A DNA stretch of 64,000 nt from Nocardioides litoris (GTDB taxonomy: Bacteria; Actinomycetota; Actinomycetes; Propionibacteriales; Nocardioidaceae), in assembly GCF_006346315.1 (NCBI RefSeq), contig NZ_VDMR01000001.1, forward strand, positions 186,001 to 250,000, in the 5' to 3' direction. Within the stretch, counting starts at the first letter, position 1. Each line of letters opens with the position of its first letter. Below are positions 1 to 10,070 of the stretch, one piece after another. The translations under genes and the position numbers were made by a program. The notes beneath the pieces were generated by a model that saw nothing but the letters and a program-made list of their open reading frames with translations, was not told the DNA's origin and made no database searches.

Positions 1-22
1 TCGCCCCTTGACCCGCGGCGAC

Positions 23-297
23 GGTGTCGAGGAGGGCCGGAGCCCCGTCTCGAGACCACGCAGCCGCAGCGGGAGAGGTGGTCTCGAGACAGGCGCCAGG
101 GCGCCTTCCTCGACCACCGTGTGGCCGGCCCCGCACACGCAGCCGGTGGAGTGGCCTCGCGACAGGCGCCGGGGCGCCTTCCTCGACCGCCGTGCGATCC
201 GGCCTGACCCACGGTGGTCGAGGAGGGACGGAGTCCCGTCTCGAGACCACGCGACCGCAGCGTGAGAGACAGGCGCCGGGGCGCCTTCCTCGACCAC
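23..297. repeat. Cluster of five nested palindromic repeats
   Basis: Five copies of a roughly 33-40 bp element lie at about 23-59, 78-117, 151-190, 213-250 and 265-297, in alternating orientation. Each has outer arms that read GTGGTCTCGAGAC on one side and a tract ending TCCTCGACCAC on the other, around a short inner palindrome of two types (GGCGCCCCGGCGCC-like or GGACGGAGTCCC-like). Two further copies lie at 8675-8777. The copies contain no credible coding sequence. They look like an intergenic REP-type repeat family; function unknown. The rest of this stretch up to the phosphatase gene holds nothing else I can identify. Confidence 0.75.
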
Positions 298-317
298 CGT
301 GTGGCCCGGTCGCGCCG

Positions 318-1496
318 TCAGGTGCTGCCGTGCCACTCCACGAGCAGGGCGGTCGCGTCGTCGGCGAGCCAGGCGTCGTCGCGGGCCAGCAGGTCGAGGC
401 GGAGCCGGCGCAGCCGCTCGGCGAGCAGGCCGCCGACGGCGAGCTCGGTGTGCAGCACCTCCAGCCACCCCTCGGTGCCGAGCTGGGTGCCGTCGAGGTC
501 GCGGGCCTCGGTGATGCCGTCGGTGTGCAGGGCGAGCACGTCGCCCGGCTCGAGGTACTCCTCCTGCACCTCGGGCGCGACGCCGAGCCCGGTGCCGAGC
601 GGCGGGGCGGGGTCGCCCTCGAGCTGCGCGGCGTCCCCGTCCGCGCGGACGACGACCGGGAAGGGGTGGCCGGCGCTGACCCACGCCACCCGGCCCGTGC
701 CGAGGTGCACCTCGACGAGCACTGCGGTGGCGAAGCGCAGGTCCTGGTCGGTGGTGCCGATCTCGCCGACGTGCCGCTCGAGCGCGGCCCACGTGCCGAG
801 GAGGTCCTCCCCGGCCCGGCGGGCGGAGCGGTAGGCCGCGACCGCGACGGCGCTCACCACCGCCGCACCGTTGCCGTGGCCCGTCGCGTCGACCACCATC
901 GCGCGCAGCAGGTCGCCGTCGAGGGCGTGGTCGAAGGCGTCGCCCCCCGCTGCGTAGCTCGGCTCGGCGACCGCGGCCAGCGACACCCGCTCGTCGACGT
1001 ACGACGCGGGCGGGGCGAGGGAGCCCATCAGCTCGGCGCCGGCGGTCAGCTCCTGCGTCCGGCGCACGGCGTCGGCGGTGTCGTCGCTGCGGCTGTCGGC
1101 GACCAGCAGCAGGGCGACGGCGTCGGCGAACGGCCGCAGCTCGACCTCGGGCGGTGAGGCGGCCGCCACCAGCCCGAGCAGCCCGAGGCGGTGGCCGCGG
1201 TGGGTGAGTGGCGTCCAGGTCGTGACGGGCTGCCCGGGCTCGACGACGGTGCGGCCGAGGGTGAACGAGCGGCAGGCCGGCCCGTCCTCCAGCGTGAACG
1301 CCTCACGCCGCGACAGCCCCAGGGGCACCAGCTCGGTCTGCTCGAGCGTCACCAGGTACACCGCCGCGCCGCCGGCGCCCCAGACCTCGTGGGCGACCTC
1401 GCTCACCACGCGCGCGAGCTCGCCCGCGGGGCGGCGGGCCGCCCGCTCGAGCAGCAGGGCGACGGCGTGGGGAGACGTCGGCACGGAGACCATCAT
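318..1496 (-). CDS. SpoIIE/PP2C-type serine phosphatase (RsbU-like)
   Basis: 392-residue protein. The C-terminal half (about 165-392) has the PPM/SpoIIE phosphatase motifs in order: DATGHGNGAAVVSA, ATAVLVEVHLGTG, SAGHPFPVVVRADG, LHTDGITEARD and the final DDATALLVEW. The aspartates of the first and last blocks are the expected metal ligands. The N-terminal half (about 10-150) looks like a GAF-type sensor domain. Such proteins usually dephosphorylate anti-anti-sigma factors and so activate an alternative sigma factor; that role here is inference, because no anti-sigma gene is adjacent (an HATPase gene lies 16 kb away at 17985-19025). Two consecutive ATG codons are available; the first is used. 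The gene is cytosolic by prediction, with no membrane segment. Confidence 0.85.
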   Translation of the reverse strand: MMVSVPTSPHAVALLLERAARRPAGELARVVSEVAHEVWGAGGAAVYLVTLEQTELVPLGLSRREAFTLEDGPACRSFTLGRTVVEPGQPVTTWTPLTHRGHRLGLLGLVAAASPPEVELRPFADAVALLLVADSRSDDTADAVRRTQELTAGAELMGSLAPPASYVDERVSLAAVAEPSYAAGGDAFDHALDGDLLRAMVVDATGHGNGAAVVSAVAVAAYRSARRAGEDLLGTWAALERHVGEIGTTDQDLRFATAVLVEVHLGTGRVAWVSAGHPFPVVVRADGDAAQLEGDPAPPLGTGLGVAPEVQEEYLEPGDVLALHTDGITEARDLDGTQLGTEGWLEVLHTELAVGGLLAERLRRLRLDLLARDDAWLADDATALLVEWHGST

Positions 1497-1568
1497 GGCC
1501 GGTTCCCCGGCGCGGGGTTGAGCACCCGTACCCAGGGTGCGCCGCGGTCCGCCGGGAACGTTCCGGAC

Positions 1569-2090
1569 GTGACCGCCACGACGCCGTACGTGACCGCCCC
1601 GACCAGTCCCGCCGACCTCCCGCCGTCGCGGTGGCACGTCTGGCTGCCGGTCGCCGCCTGGCTGGTGGGCGGGACGCTGGCGGTGGCCGGCGTCGGCGCT
1701 GCCGGGTCGGCCGCGCCGGCCGAGGGCGAGGGCGGGTGGTGGCCGGTCTACGCGTTCCTCCTCGTGGCGGGGCTGCTCGCGCTGGCCGCCCTCCCGCTGC
1801 TGGTCGCCGTGGTCCTCAGCCTGCGGGCGACGCGTGACCACCGCGCGACCGGCGTGCTGGTCCTGGGCGTCGGCACCGCCGCGACCGGCACCCTCGTCGT
1901 GGGTGGGTTGCTGTGGGTCACCCCGGAGGTGTTCTGGGAGTCGACCGACGCCGGGCTCGCGCTCGCCTCGGCGTCGTACGTCGCCGCGGGGGTCGTGCTC
2001 TGGTCGCCGCTCCTCGTCGAGCTGCGGCGACGGTCGCGGGCTCAGGCCGGGGAGTCCAGGGAGGCCAGCGCCCGCTCGGCGGCTCGGTAG
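1569..2090 (+). CDS. Four-helix membrane protein of unknown function
   Basis: 173 residues from a GTG start. I do not recognise the family. The sequence has about four hydrophobic segments (around 22-44, 58-84, 96-116 and 128-148), a short charged cytosolic-type loop with LRATRDHRATG, and a basic C-terminus rich in Arg. It is probably an integral membrane protein. It is convergent with the oxidoreductase on the other strand and overlaps it by 49 bp at the 3' end. The start is uncertain: the frame is open further upstream, but the upstream part is antisense to the phosphatase gene and its composition is not protein-like. Confidence 0.6.
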   Translation: MTATTPYVTAPTSPADLPPSRWHVWLPVAAWLVGGTLAVAGVGAAGSAAPAEGEGGWWPVYAFLLVAGLLALAALPLLVAVVLSLRATRDHRATGVLVLGVGTAATGTLVVGGLLWVTPEVFWESTDAGLALASASYVAAGVVLWSPLLVELRRRSRAQAGESREASARSAAR

Positions 2091-3502
2091 CCGCACATGC
2101 CGTGCACGCCCGCGCCGGGCGGCGTGGAGGAGGAGCACAGCCAGACCCCGGGCGCGCCCGTGGCGTACGGGTCGGGCGCGAGCCGCGGCCGGCCGACGAG
2201 CTGCAGGAGGTCGGTCGCGCCGCCGGCGATGTCGCCGCCGACGTAGTTGGCGTTCTCGTGCTCGTGGTCGGCCGGGGTGCGCGAGGCCGTCGCCACCACC
2301 CGCTCCCGCACGCCGGGGGCGAACCGCTCGAGCTGGTCGAGCACCACCCGCTCCCCGTCGCCCTCCCAGTGGGCGGGCACGTGGGCGTAGGCCCACACCG
2401 GGTGCAGGTCCCGCTCGGGGTCGCCCCCGGGGTCGCGGACGACGCGCGTCGGGTCGGCCACGGTCGGCTGGGCGACGAGCACGAAGGGGCGCTCGGGCAT
2501 GCGGCCGGCGTACACCGCGGCCTCGGCCTCGGCGACCTCTGCCGCCGTGCCGCCGACGTGCACGGTGCCGGCGCGCCGGGAGTCCTCGTGGGTCCAGGGC
2601 ACGCCGCCGCGCACGGCGAGGTCGACCTTGAACGACCCGGGACCGTAGCGCCAGCGGCGGTAGGCCCGGCGCACCCGTCGCGGCAGCCGGTCGCCGAGGA
2701 TCTCCTCGGCCGCCTGCGGCCCCGTGTCGAGCAGGGTCAGGTCGGCCCGCGGAAGGTCGGCAGCGGTGCGCACCGGGCTGTCGGTGACGACCTCGCCGCC
2801 GAGCTCGCGCAGCAGCGAGGCCAGCGCGTCGGTGATGGCCCGCGACCCGCCTTCGGGCACCGGCCAGCCGTGCCGGTGGCCCGCGACGGTCAGCATCGCG
2901 CCCACCGCGGAGGTCACCGGTCGGCCCAGCGGCTGGAAGGCGTGCGCGGCCGACCCGGCGAACAGCGCGCCCGCCTGCGGGGTGGCGAAGCCCCGCGCGA
3001 GCACCGTCGCCGGCAGCGCCGCCCGCAGCCCGAACCGGGCCAGCCGCACGGGGTGGTCGGGCCAGCGCAGCAGCGGGCCGAGCACGTCGCCGGTCAGCTC
3101 GTCGAGGTCGCGCACCAGGGGCCCGAACACCGCCCGCCAGCGCCGCCCGTCGCGACCCAGCCGCCGGCAGGTCTCGTCGAGGTCGCGCACCAGCACTCCC
3201 GCCGTGCCGTCGTCGAGGGGGTGGGTCAGGTCGATCTCCGGCCACCGCCAGACGAGTCCGTGCTCGGCCAGCGGCAGGCGGGAGAAGAAGGGCGAGGCCA
3301 GCGCGAACGGGTGCACCGCCGAGCACACGTCGTGCAGCATGCCCGGCACCGTGAGCTGCTCGGTGCGGGTGCCGCCACCGATGGTCGGCGCCGCCTCGAG
3401 CACGGTGACCCGCACCCCGGCCTGCGCCAGGCGCACGGCTGCCGCGAGCCCGTTGGGGCCTGACCCCACCACCACCGCGTCGCGTCCCGCCCGTGCCGCC
3501 AT
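2042..3502 (-). CDS. FAD-dependent oxidoreductase, phytoene desaturase-like
   Basis: 486 residues. The N-terminus has the Rossmann dinucleotide motif VVVGSGPNGLAAAVRLA at about 9-25, followed by LEAAPTIGGGTRTEQL, typical of CrtI/CrtN-type desaturases and related amine oxidase-fold flavoproteins. The C-terminus has the second FAD-contact segment, PGVWLCSSSTPPGAGVHGMCG. No carotenoid genes are adjacent, so the substrate is unknown; many actinobacterial members of this branch are annotated only as NAD(P)/FAD-dependent oxidoreductases. The ATG start lies directly before the flavin motif, as is usual for the family. The 5' end faces rlmC, so the two genes share a 36 bp divergent promoter region. 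Confidence 0.85.
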   Translation of the reverse strand: MAARAGRDAVVVGSGPNGLAAAVRLAQAGVRVTVLEAAPTIGGGTRTEQLTVPGMLHDVCSAVHPFALASPFFSRLPLAEHGLVWRWPEIDLTHPLDDGTAGVLVRDLDETCRRLGRDGRRWRAVFGPLVRDLDELTGDVLGPLLRWPDHPVRLARFGLRAALPATVLARGFATPQAGALFAGSAAHAFQPLGRPVTSAVGAMLTVAGHRHGWPVPEGGSRAITDALASLLRELGGEVVTDSPVRTAADLPRADLTLLDTGPQAAEEILGDRLPRRVRRAYRRWRYGPGSFKVDLAVRGGVPWTHEDSRRAGTVHVGGTAAEVAEAEAAVYAGRMPERPFVLVAQPTVADPTRVVRDPGGDPERDLHPVWAYAHVPAHWEGDGERVVLDQLERFAPGVRERVVATASRTPADHEHENANYVGGDIAGGATDLLQLVGRPRLAPDPYATGAPGVWLCSSSTPPGAGVHGMCGYRAAERALASLDSPA

Positions 3503-3538
3503 GGCCTCGACGGTGCCAGACCCGCCGAGCCCACAGGG

Positions 3539-4699
3539 GTGAGCGCCGTGCGCCGCCGTACGCTGGCGGCCGTGCGGTGCGGGTACTTCGAGGCGGGCCG
3601 GTGCGCCTCCTGCACCCACCTCCTCCTGCCGTACGCCGACCAGCTGGCCGCCAAGGACGCCGCGGCCCGCGACGCCCTGGCCGACCACCCCCACCTGCGC
3701 TGGCACCCGCCCGTCGCGAGCCGGGAGGGGGGGTTCCGCAACAAGGCCAAGATGGTCGTCGCGGGCACCGTCGAGGAGCCGACGCTCGGCATCCTCGACA
3801 CCGACGGCCGCGGCGTCGACCTCCGCGCCTGCCCGCTCTACTCGCCCGCGATGCACGCCCTGCTCCCCGCCCTGGCCGAGCTGGTGACCACCGCCCGCGT
3901 GCCGCCGTACGACGTGCCGAGCCGCCGCGGGGAGCTCAAGCACCTGCTGGTGACCGAGTCGCCCGCGGGTGACTTCCTGGTGCGGTGGGTGCTGCGGACG
4001 AGCGAGGCGCTGCCGCGGCTGCGCAAGCACCTGCCGGCGTGGCTCGCCGCGCGCCCCGAGGTCGCGGTGGTCAGCGCCAACCTGCAGCCCGAGCACAAGG
4101 CGGTGCTCGAGGGCGCGGAGGAGGTGGTGCTGACCGAGCGGTCGACGCTGCGGGTCGAGGTCGACGGCATCGGCCTGCACCTGGGCCCCCGCAGCTTCTT
4201 CCAGACCAACACCGAGGTCGCGGCCGCCCTCTACCGACAGGCGCGCGCGTGGGCCGACGAGGCGGCGCCGCGCATGGTGCTCGACCTCTACTGCGGCGTG
4301 GGCGGGTTCGCGCTCCACCTCGCCGCCCCGGGCCGCCGCGTGCACGGCGTCGAGGTGAGCGAGCAGGCCGTGGCCAGCGCCCGGACCACCGCCGCCGAGC
4401 TCGGCGTCGACGACGCCGTCACCTTCGCCGCCGGCAACGCCACCGCCGTGCCCGACCTCCTGCGCGACGACGTCGACCTCGTCGTGGTCAACCCGCCGCG
4501 GCGCGGCCTCGGCCCCGACCTCTGCGCAGCCCTCGACGCCTCGCCCGCGAGCACGCTGCTCTACTCCAGCTGCCACAGCGGCTCGTTGGCCCGCGACCTG
4601 GCCGCGCTGCCGTCGTGGCGCGCCGTCGACGCCCGGGTGCTCGACATGTTCCCGCACACCGCTCACCACGAGGTGCTGGTGCGGCTCGTGCGCGGCTGA
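3539..4699 (+). CDS. rlmC: 23S rRNA (uracil-C5)-methyltransferase RlmC-like
   Basis: 386 residues. The N-terminus carries CGYFEAGRCASCTHL, the cysteine cluster of the RlmC/RlmD/TrmA family that binds a 4Fe-4S cluster, followed by FRNKAKMVVAG and LGILDTDGRGVDL, which match the RlmC subgroup. The C-terminal SAM domain has LDLYCGVGGFALHLA, VVVNPPRRGLGPDL and the catalytic cysteine in LLYSSCHSGSLARD. It should methylate a uracil of 23S rRNA (U747 in E. coli numbering) using SAM. Start: GTG at 3539 is the longest; GTG at 3572 (just before CGYFEAG) is also plausible because family members usually start there. Confidence 0.9.
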   Translation: MSAVRRRTLAAVRCGYFEAGRCASCTHLLLPYADQLAAKDAAARDALADHPHLRWHPPVASREGGFRNKAKMVVAGTVEEPTLGILDTDGRGVDLRACPLYSPAMHALLPALAELVTTARVPPYDVPSRRGELKHLLVTESPAGDFLVRWVLRTSEALPRLRKHLPAWLAARPEVAVVSANLQPEHKAVLEGAEEVVLTERSTLRVEVDGIGLHLGPRSFFQTNTEVAAALYRQARAWADEAAPRMVLDLYCGVGGFALHLAAPGRRVHGVEVSEQAVASARTTAAELGVDDAVTFAAGNATAVPDLLRDDVDLVVVNPPRRGLGPDLCAALDASPASTLLYSSCHSGSLARDLAALPSWRAVDARVLDMFPHTAHHEVLVRLVRG

Positions 4700-4711
4700 G
4701 CCGGCCCGGCG

Positions 4712-6190
4712 TCAGGTCCCGCAGTAGGTCGTGTAGTCGCCGAACGAGTCGGGGGCGGGCTCGGCGTAGCGCTCCATCCCGGCCGGGGTCGACCCGTCGA
4801 CGTCGTACGGCGACGTCACGGCGGCGAGCAGGGGGCCGAGCGGGCCGAGGTCGCCGGCCGTGGCCGCGTCGAGCGCCTCCTGCACCAGGTGGTTGCGGGG
4901 GATGCGCACCGGGTTGGTGCGCCGCATCAGGTCCACGTCGGGACCGAGGGCCTGCCAGCGCGCGTGCCAGGCGTCGTGTGCCGCCAAGTCGAGCACGAGG
5001 TCGCGGGCGCGACCGTCGGCGAGCGCGACGAGGAACGACGTGAGGTCGACCCGGTCGGCGCGCATGAGGTCGGTCAGCCCGGCCACGACGGCCTTGACCT
5101 CCTCGGACCCGCCGGCACCGTCGGCCCCGAGCCCGAGCTTGCGGGCCCAGCCGTCGTCCCAGGCCTCGGCGTACGCCGTGCGGAAGGTGCCCAGCGAGGC
5201 GGTCGCGAGCTCGATGGCCGCGGCCTCGTCGACGCCGTCGCCCTCGACCAGGGGGAGCAGGGCCTCGGCGAGGCGCGCGAGGTCCCACTCGGCGATGGCG
5301 GGCTGGTTGCCGTAGGCGTAGCGGCCGCCCTCGTCGATCGAGCTGAACGACGCCGCGACGTCGAACACGTCGAGGAAGGCGCAGGGCCCGTAGTCGATGG
5401 TCTCGCCGGAGATCGTCACGTTGTCGGTGTTCATCACGCCGTGCACGAACCCCAGCTGCATCCAGGCCGCGACCAGCCGGGCCTGGGCGGCGGCGACCGC
5501 CTCGAGCAGCGCGAGCGCCGGCCGGTCGGCCTTGGCGGCGTCGGGGTGGTGCCGGTCGATGGCGTGGTCGAGCAGCCGCTGCAGCACGCCGGGCGACCGG
5601 TCGCCGGAGTGCTGCGCCTCGAGCGCCCGGGCGTACTGGAACGAGCCGACCCGGAGGTGGCTGCTGGCCACCCGCACCAGCAGCGCGCCGGGCAGCGGCA
5701 CCTCGCGCTGCACCTCGCGACCGGTGGCGACCACGGCCAGCGACCGCGTCGTCGGGACGCCCAGGGCGTGCATCGCCTCGCTGACGACGTGCTCCCGCAG
5801 CATCGGCCCGACGGCGGCCCGGCCGTCGCCGCCCCGGGCGAACGGCGTGCGGCCCGAGCCCTTGAGGTGCAGGTCGCGGCGCCGGCCCTCGCGGTCGGTG
5901 AGCTCGCCCAGCAGCAGCGCCCGGCCGTCGCCGAGGCGCGGGCTCCAGCCGCCGAACTGGTGGCCGGCGTACCCCTGCGCGACGGGGCGCGCGCCCTCGG
6001 GCACGAGACCCCCGACGAGGAAGCGCAGCCCGTCGGGCGAGCGCAGCCAGTCGACGTCGAGGCCGAGCTCGGCGGCCAGCGGCTCGTTGAGCACGAGCAG
6101 CTGCGGCGCGGCGACCTCCTCGGCCTGCCAGGGGAGCGCGAGCTCCGGCAGCTCGTCGGCGAACCGGTGGCCGAGTGTCGGGAGACCCAT
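4712..6190 (-). CDS. selO: SelO family protein adenylyltransferase (YdiU)
   Basis: 492 residues, the full family length. SelO is a pseudokinase-fold enzyme that transfers AMP from ATP to protein hydroxyl groups. Recognisable blocks: [10 protein letters not shown] (about 84-93), [37 protein letters not shown] and [15 protein letters not shown] with [10 protein letters not shown], which carries the metal-binding Asn/Asp. It ends in TTYCGT, so the penultimate Cys position is cysteine-type rather than selenocysteine. The ATG start lies in a small palindrome (GGAGACATGGGTCTCC). It is divergent from the DUF1800 gene. In other bacteria SelO is linked to redox stress; nothing adjacent confirms that here. 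Confidence 0.93.
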   Translation of the reverse strand: MGLPTLGHRFADELPELALPWQAEEVAAPQLLVLNEPLAAELGLDVDWLRSPDGLRFLVGGLVPEGARPVAQGYAGHQFGGWSPRLGDGRALLLGELTDREGRRRDLHLKGSGRTPFARGGDGRAAVGPMLREHVVSEAMHALGVPTTRSLAVVATGREVQREVPLPGALLVRVASSHLRVGSFQYARALEAQHSGDRSPGVLQRLLDHAIDRHHPDAAKADRPALALLEAVAAAQARLVAAWMQLGFVHGVMNTDNVTISGETIDYGPCAFLDVFDVAASFSSIDEGGRYAYGNQPAIAEWDLARLAEALLPLVEGDGVDEAAAIELATASLGTFRTAYAEAWDDGWARKLGLGADGAGGSEEVKAVVAGLTDLMRADRVDLTSFLVALADGRARDLVLDLAAHDAWHARWQALGPDVDLMRRTNPVRIPRNHLVQEALDAATAGDLGPLGPLLAAVTSPYDVDGSTPAGMERYAEPAPDSFGDYTTYCGT

Positions 6191-6422
6191 GTCTCCGAGG
6201 CTACGACCGACCCCGACGGCCGGCCGGCCACTGCCCGCCGGCGCGGGCGCTCTCGGCGTCCATGGCCCGATCGGACCATGCCCGGCCGACCCGATCGGAC
6301 ACAAGTTGCCAGCTCCTGGGCCCGGGGTCGCGGGGAACCCTGGGCAAGGACGCTCCGGGTCCCTAGCGTGGGGGACACGCCGATCGCACCCCCCACCGAC
6401 GTCGTACCGAACGGAACCCCCG

Positions 6423-7826
6423 TTGAGCCAGAGCACCCTGCAGGCGGTCGCCCCCCACCGCCACGAGCCCTCCAGCGAGCACCCGGCGCCGCGCCTGCGC
6501 GCGCCCCTGCCGGCCGCCGACCAGCACCTGGTCCGCCGGTTCACCTGGGGCCACTCCGTCGACCTGGTCAACCAGGTGCGCGCCGCCGGCAGCGGCCGGG
6601 CCTGGCTCGAGCGCCAGCTCGCCCCCGACACCGTCGCCGACCCCTGGGGCACCGCCATCGACGGCTGGTTCCCGCTGCTGCGCCGTACGCCGGAGCAGCT
6701 GTTCGCCGCCCAGCGCGACGGCGCGCTCGGCCCGTGGGACGTCGAGGCCGACCTCGGCCGCTGGACCACTGCCCGCCGGGTCCACAGCACTCGGCAGGTC
6801 GAGGAGGTGGTGGTCGCGGTCTGGTCGGAGCTGTTCGACGTCTCCGGCCACCCCGACGCGACGCCGTGGCGGGTCGACCACGACCGGGTCCTGCGCCGGC
6901 ACGCCCTGGGCCGCTTCAGCGACCTGCTGCACGCCGCCGCCACCCACCCGGCCTCCCGACTCGCCCTGGGCGACGGCCTGGGCCGGGCGGTCCTCGAGCG
7001 CTGGACCGCCGGGCCCGGCGCGGGCTGGACCGTGGCCGACGCCGGCGCGGTCGCCCGGGTGCTGGCCGGCTACCGGGCCACGACGTGGTGGCCCGGCTTC
7101 CGGGCCTGGTACGACAAGGCGTCGTACGACGCCGCGCCGGTGCGCGTGCTCGGCTTCCGGCACGAGGGCGGGACCGCCGACGGCCGCGCGGTGGCGCGCG
7201 CCTGCCTCGACCACCTCGCCGCCCACCCGACCACCGCGCGTCGGCTGGCCGACCTGCTGTGCCGCCGGTTTGTCTCCGAGAGCCCCAGCCCGTCGATCGT
7301 CGAGGCGGTGCTGCGGGCCTACCTGCGCCACGGCACCTCGATCCGCCACGCGATCCGCGCGATGGTCTCCCACCCCGACTTCGAGGCGGCCGCGCTGCGC
7401 CAGGAGCGCTGCCCGGGGGAGGACTGGGTGGCCACGGTCCGCGCGCTCGGCCTGCGGATGAGGCGTCCCACCGACCACGACAGCCTGGCCAGCGTCGCCC
7501 ACCGCGCGAGCCTCGCCGGCCGCTCGCCCCACGAGGTCCACCACGACCTCGCCGGCCGCTGGTGGGCGGCCCACGACGTCTCGCTGCCCGCCGAGGCCAC
7601 GCTGCTGCCGGCCGCGATGCCCTGCCCGCTGCAGGACCTCGTCGACCACCTCGCCCTGCGCCTGGTCGGCCAGCGCCCCGGGCTCGCGGTCAGCCGCGAC
7701 GTCGCGGCCGCCCTCGGCTGGTCGCTCGACCGCACCGTGACCCGCGCCGAGGTGCTCGGCGAGTCCTGGCGGCTGCGGCTGCTGCAGGCCGCCCTGCTCG
7801 ACTCCCCGCTGCACCGCCTGCGCTGA
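6423..7826 (+). CDS. DUF1800 family protein
   Basis: 467 residues from a TTG start. The sequence follows the DUF1800 layout: [12 protein letters not shown] near the start, WLERQLAP, then [66 protein letters not shown] and an [14 protein letters not shown] segment. The biochemical function of DUF1800 is not known; many members sit next to a DUF1501 gene, which is absent here. I see no signal peptide, unlike many homologues. The TTG start is chosen because the next in-frame starts would remove the first conserved block; upstream of it the sequence is not protein-like. Confidence 0.8.
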   Translation: MSQSTLQAVAPHRHEPSSEHPAPRLRAPLPAADQHLVRRFTWGHSVDLVNQVRAAGSGRAWLERQLAPDTVADPWGTAIDGWFPLLRRTPEQLFAAQRDGALGPWDVEADLGRWTTARRVHSTRQVEEVVVAVWSELFDVSGHPDATPWRVDHDRVLRRHALGRFSDLLHAAATHPASRLALGDGLGRAVLERWTAGPGAGWTVADAGAVARVLAGYRATTWWPGFRAWYDKASYDAAPVRVLGFRHEGGTADGRAVARACLDHLAAHPTTARRLADLLCRRFVSESPSPSIVEAVLRAYLRHGTSIRHAIRAMVSHPDFEAAALRQERCPGEDWVATVRALGLRMRRPTDHDSLASVAHRASLAGRSPHEVHHDLAGRWWAAHDVSLPAEATLLPAAMPCPLQDLVDHLALRLVGQRPGLAVSRDVAAALGWSLDRTVTRAEVLGESWRLRLLQAALLDSPLHRLR

Positions 7827-7851
7827 GACCTCCCGGCGGTGCCGGGGTCGG

Positions 7852-8658
7852 TCACATGTGGGTGCCGCCGTCGATGCGGATCTCGGTGCCGGTGACGTAG
7901 CGACCGTCGTCGCTGACCAGCATGGCCACGACGCCGGCCACGTCGTCGGGCCCGCCGAACGTGCCACGCCCCAGCACGGGCATCAGCTTGGCGAACTTGT
8001 CCCAGTCGACGTCGGCCGGCAGGTTGGCCGGCGTCTGCCCGGTGATGGGGGTCTCGACGCCCCCGGGCACGACGCTCACCGCGCGCAGCCCGCGGTCGGC
8101 GTACTCCAGGGCGAGGGCGTGGGTGAACGACATGATCGCGCCCTTGCTGGCCGAGTACGCCGCCATGTAGGGGTGGGCGAAGAAGGCCGAGGTCGAGCTG
8201 AAGTTGACCACCACGCCGCCGTGCGGCGACTCCAGCAGCGCGGGCAGCGCCTCGCGGGTCACCAGGAACGTGCCGGTGAGGTTGACGGTGAGGATCCGGT
8301 TCCACCGCTCGAGCGTGGTGGCGTGGGTGTGGTCGCCGTAGTGGATCGCTGCGGCGTTGACCAGCGCGTCGAGCCGCCCGTGCGCGGCCACGGCCGCGCC
8401 GACGGCCTCGACCACGGACCCCTCGTCGGCGATGTCGACCGGCGCCGTCCGCACCCGTCCGCCGTACGCCGCCGCGTCGGCCGCGGCCTCGGCGGCCAGC
8501 GACTCCAGCGACGCGGGCACCACGTCGAGCGCGGTCACCGCGGCGCCCTCGGCGGCCAGGCGGAGGGCGGTGGCGCGGCCGATGCCGGAGCCCGCGCCCG
8601 TGACGACGGCCGCGCGGCCGGCCAGGCGGTCGGTGAGGGTGTGCACGGCCCCCAGCAT
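7852..8658 (-). CDS. Short-chain dehydrogenase/reductase (SDR)
   Basis: 268 residues, classical SDR. The cofactor motif [10 protein letters not shown] is at about 20-29, an acidic residue at the end of the second strand (ALDVV) suggests NAD rather than [15 protein letters not shown] replaces the NAG motif, and the catalytic set is Ser in NFSSTSAFF, Tyr and Lys in YSASKGAIM. The C-terminus [12 protein letters not shown] is typical. Substrate unknown; the gene stands alone. It ends 25 bp from the convergent DUF1800 gene, and its start is 16 bp from a nested palindromic repeat, so its promoter must lie in or beyond that repeat. A GTG five codons in is an alternative start. Confidence 0.9.
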   Translation of the reverse strand: MLGAVHTLTDRLAGRAAVVTGAGSGIGRATALRLAAEGAAVTALDVVPASLESLAAEAAADAAAYGGRVRTAPVDIADEGSVVEAVGAAVAAHGRLDALVNAAAIHYGDHTHATTLERWNRILTVNLTGTFLVTREALPALLESPHGGVVVNFSSTSAFFAHPYMAAYSASKGAIMSFTHALALEYADRGLRAVSVVPGGVETPITGQTPANLPADVDWDKFAKLMPVLGRGTFGGPDDVAGVVAMLVSDDGRYVTGTEIRIDGGTHM

Positions 8659-8674
8659 GGCGGGTCTCGTGGAC

Positions 8675-8777
8675 GCGAGACAGGACTTCGTCCTTCCTCG
8701 ACCACCGTGTGGTCGGGCCGTGTCGTCGGGCCCCGCGGTGGTCGAGGAAGGCGCCCCGGCGCCTGTCTCGAGACCAC
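8675..8777. repeat. Two further nested palindromes
   Basis: Copies at 8675-8705 (inner palindrome GGACTTCGTCC) and 8737-8777 (inner palindrome GGCGCCCCGGCGCC) match the family seen at 23-297. They occupy most of the space between the divergent SDR and lldD genes, so they are close to both promoters. Confidence 0.7.
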
Positions 8778-8807
8778 CCGCCCGCAGCCTCGTGCCAGGC
8801 TCGACCC

Positions 8808-10037
8808 ATGACGACCTCGCGCCGCCTGCCCCGCCGGCACGACCTCGCGCCGCTCCTCCGGTTCCGCGAGCCGGTGCTCTCGGCCAAGCGCCGCCGCCTC
8901 GAGCGAGCGCTGACCATCGACGACCTGCGCACGGCCGCCCGCCGTCGTACGCCGCGGGCCGCGTTCGACTACACCGACGGCGCGGCCGACGGCGAGGTGT
9001 CGCTGGCCCGGGCCCGGCAGGCGTTCGCCGACCTGGAGTTCCGGCCGGCGGTGCTGCGCGACGTCTCGAGGGTCGACACCTCGGTCGAGGTGCTGGGGCA
9101 GCGGTCGGCGCTGCCGTTCGGGATCGCGCCGACCGGGTTCACCCGGATGATGCACACCGAGGGCGAGGTGGCCGGGGCGACGGCCGCGACCGCGGCGGGC
9201 ATCCCGTTCGCGCTGTCGACGATGGGGACGACGTCGATCGAGGACGTCGCGGCGGCCGACCCGGGTGGGCGGCACTGGTTCCAGCTGTACATGTGGAAGG
9301 ACCGCGACCGCTCGATGGCGCTGGTCGACCGGGCCGCGCGGGCGGGCTTCGACACCCTCCTCGTCACCGTCGACGTGCCGGTGGCCGGCGCCCGGCTGCG
9401 CGACGTGCGCAACGGCATGACGATCCCGCCGACCATCACCGCCCGGACCGTGCTCGACGCGCTGCCCCGGCCGGCGTGGTGGTTCGACCTGCTCACCACC
9501 GAGCCGCTCGCCTTCGCCAGCCTCGACTCCTGGCCGGGCACGGTGGCCGAGCTGCTGGACACGATGTTCGACCCCACCGTCACCTACGACGACCTGGCGT
9601 GGATCCGACGCCAGTGGCCGGGCCGGGTGGTGGTCAAGGGCGTGCAGACGGTCGCCGACGCCTGCCGCCTCGCCGAGGCCGGGGTCGACGCGGTGCTGCT
9701 GTCCAACCACGGCGGCCGCCAGCTCGACCGCGCGCCGGTGCCGTTCCACGTGCTGCCCGACGTGGTGCGCGAGGTCGGCGACGATGTGGAGGTCTGGCTC
9801 GACACCGGCATCACCTCCGGGCAGGACATCGTGGCCGCGATCGCCCACGGCGCCCGCTTCACCCTCGTCGGCCGGGCCTACCTCTACGGCCTCATGGCCG
9901 GCGGCCGCGATGGCGTCGACCGGGCCGTCGAGATCCTCCGCGGCCAGCTCGAGCGCACGATGCGGCTGCTCGGCGTCACCTCGCTGGCCGAGCTGACCCC
10001 CGACCACGTGGTCCGGCTGGACCGAGCCGGAGGCTGA
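8808..10037 (+). CDS. lldD: FMN-dependent L-lactate dehydrogenase (LldD2 type)
   Basis: 409 residues. It follows mycobacterial LldD2 almost block for block: [92 protein letters not shown] (with the catalytic His and substrate Arg) and [30 protein letters not shown]. These are the FMN and active-site segments of alpha-hydroxy-acid dehydrogenases. It oxidises L-lactate to pyruvate and passes electrons to the quinone pool at the membrane. It is monocistronic. The ATG is the first start after the palindromic repeat. It should not be confused with MftD, a relative that sits in mycofactocin clusters; no other mft gene is present. Confidence 0.93.
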   Translation: MTTSRRLPRRHDLAPLLRFREPVLSAKRRRLERALTIDDLRTAARRRTPRAAFDYTDGAADGEVSLARARQAFADLEFRPAVLRDVSRVDTSVEVLGQRSALPFGIAPTGFTRMMHTEGEVAGATAATAAGIPFALSTMGTTSIEDVAAADPGGRHWFQLYMWKDRDRSMALVDRAARAGFDTLLVTVDVPVAGARLRDVRNGMTIPPTITARTVLDALPRPAWWFDLLTTEPLAFASLDSWPGTVAELLDTMFDPTVTYDDLAWIRRQWPGRVVVKGVQTVADACRLAEAGVDAVLLSNHGGRQLDRAPVPFHVLPDVVREVGDDVEVWLDTGITSGQDIVAAIAHGARFTLVGRAYLYGLMAGGRDGVDRAVEILRGQLERTMRLLGVTSLAELTPDHVVRLDRAGG

Positions 10038-10070
10038 GCTCCGCGTGGCCGGCCGGCGGCCGCGCGGGGT

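Noticed and set aside
1497..3326. Long upstream extension of the SpoIIE-type phosphatase frame on the minus strand
   Set aside because: It is antisense to or overlaps the membrane protein and the FAD oxidoreductase and has no protein-like composition; the phosphatase family starts near 1496.
4889..7900. 1,003-codon plus-strand frame across selO and DUF1800
   Set aside because: Shadow frame; selO on the minus strand and DUF1800 in another plus frame have clear family motifs.
8808..10037. Assignment of the alpha-hydroxy-acid oxidase as MftD of a mycofactocin cluster
   Set aside because: No mftA, mftB, mftC or mftE is nearby and the sequence follows LldD2 instead.
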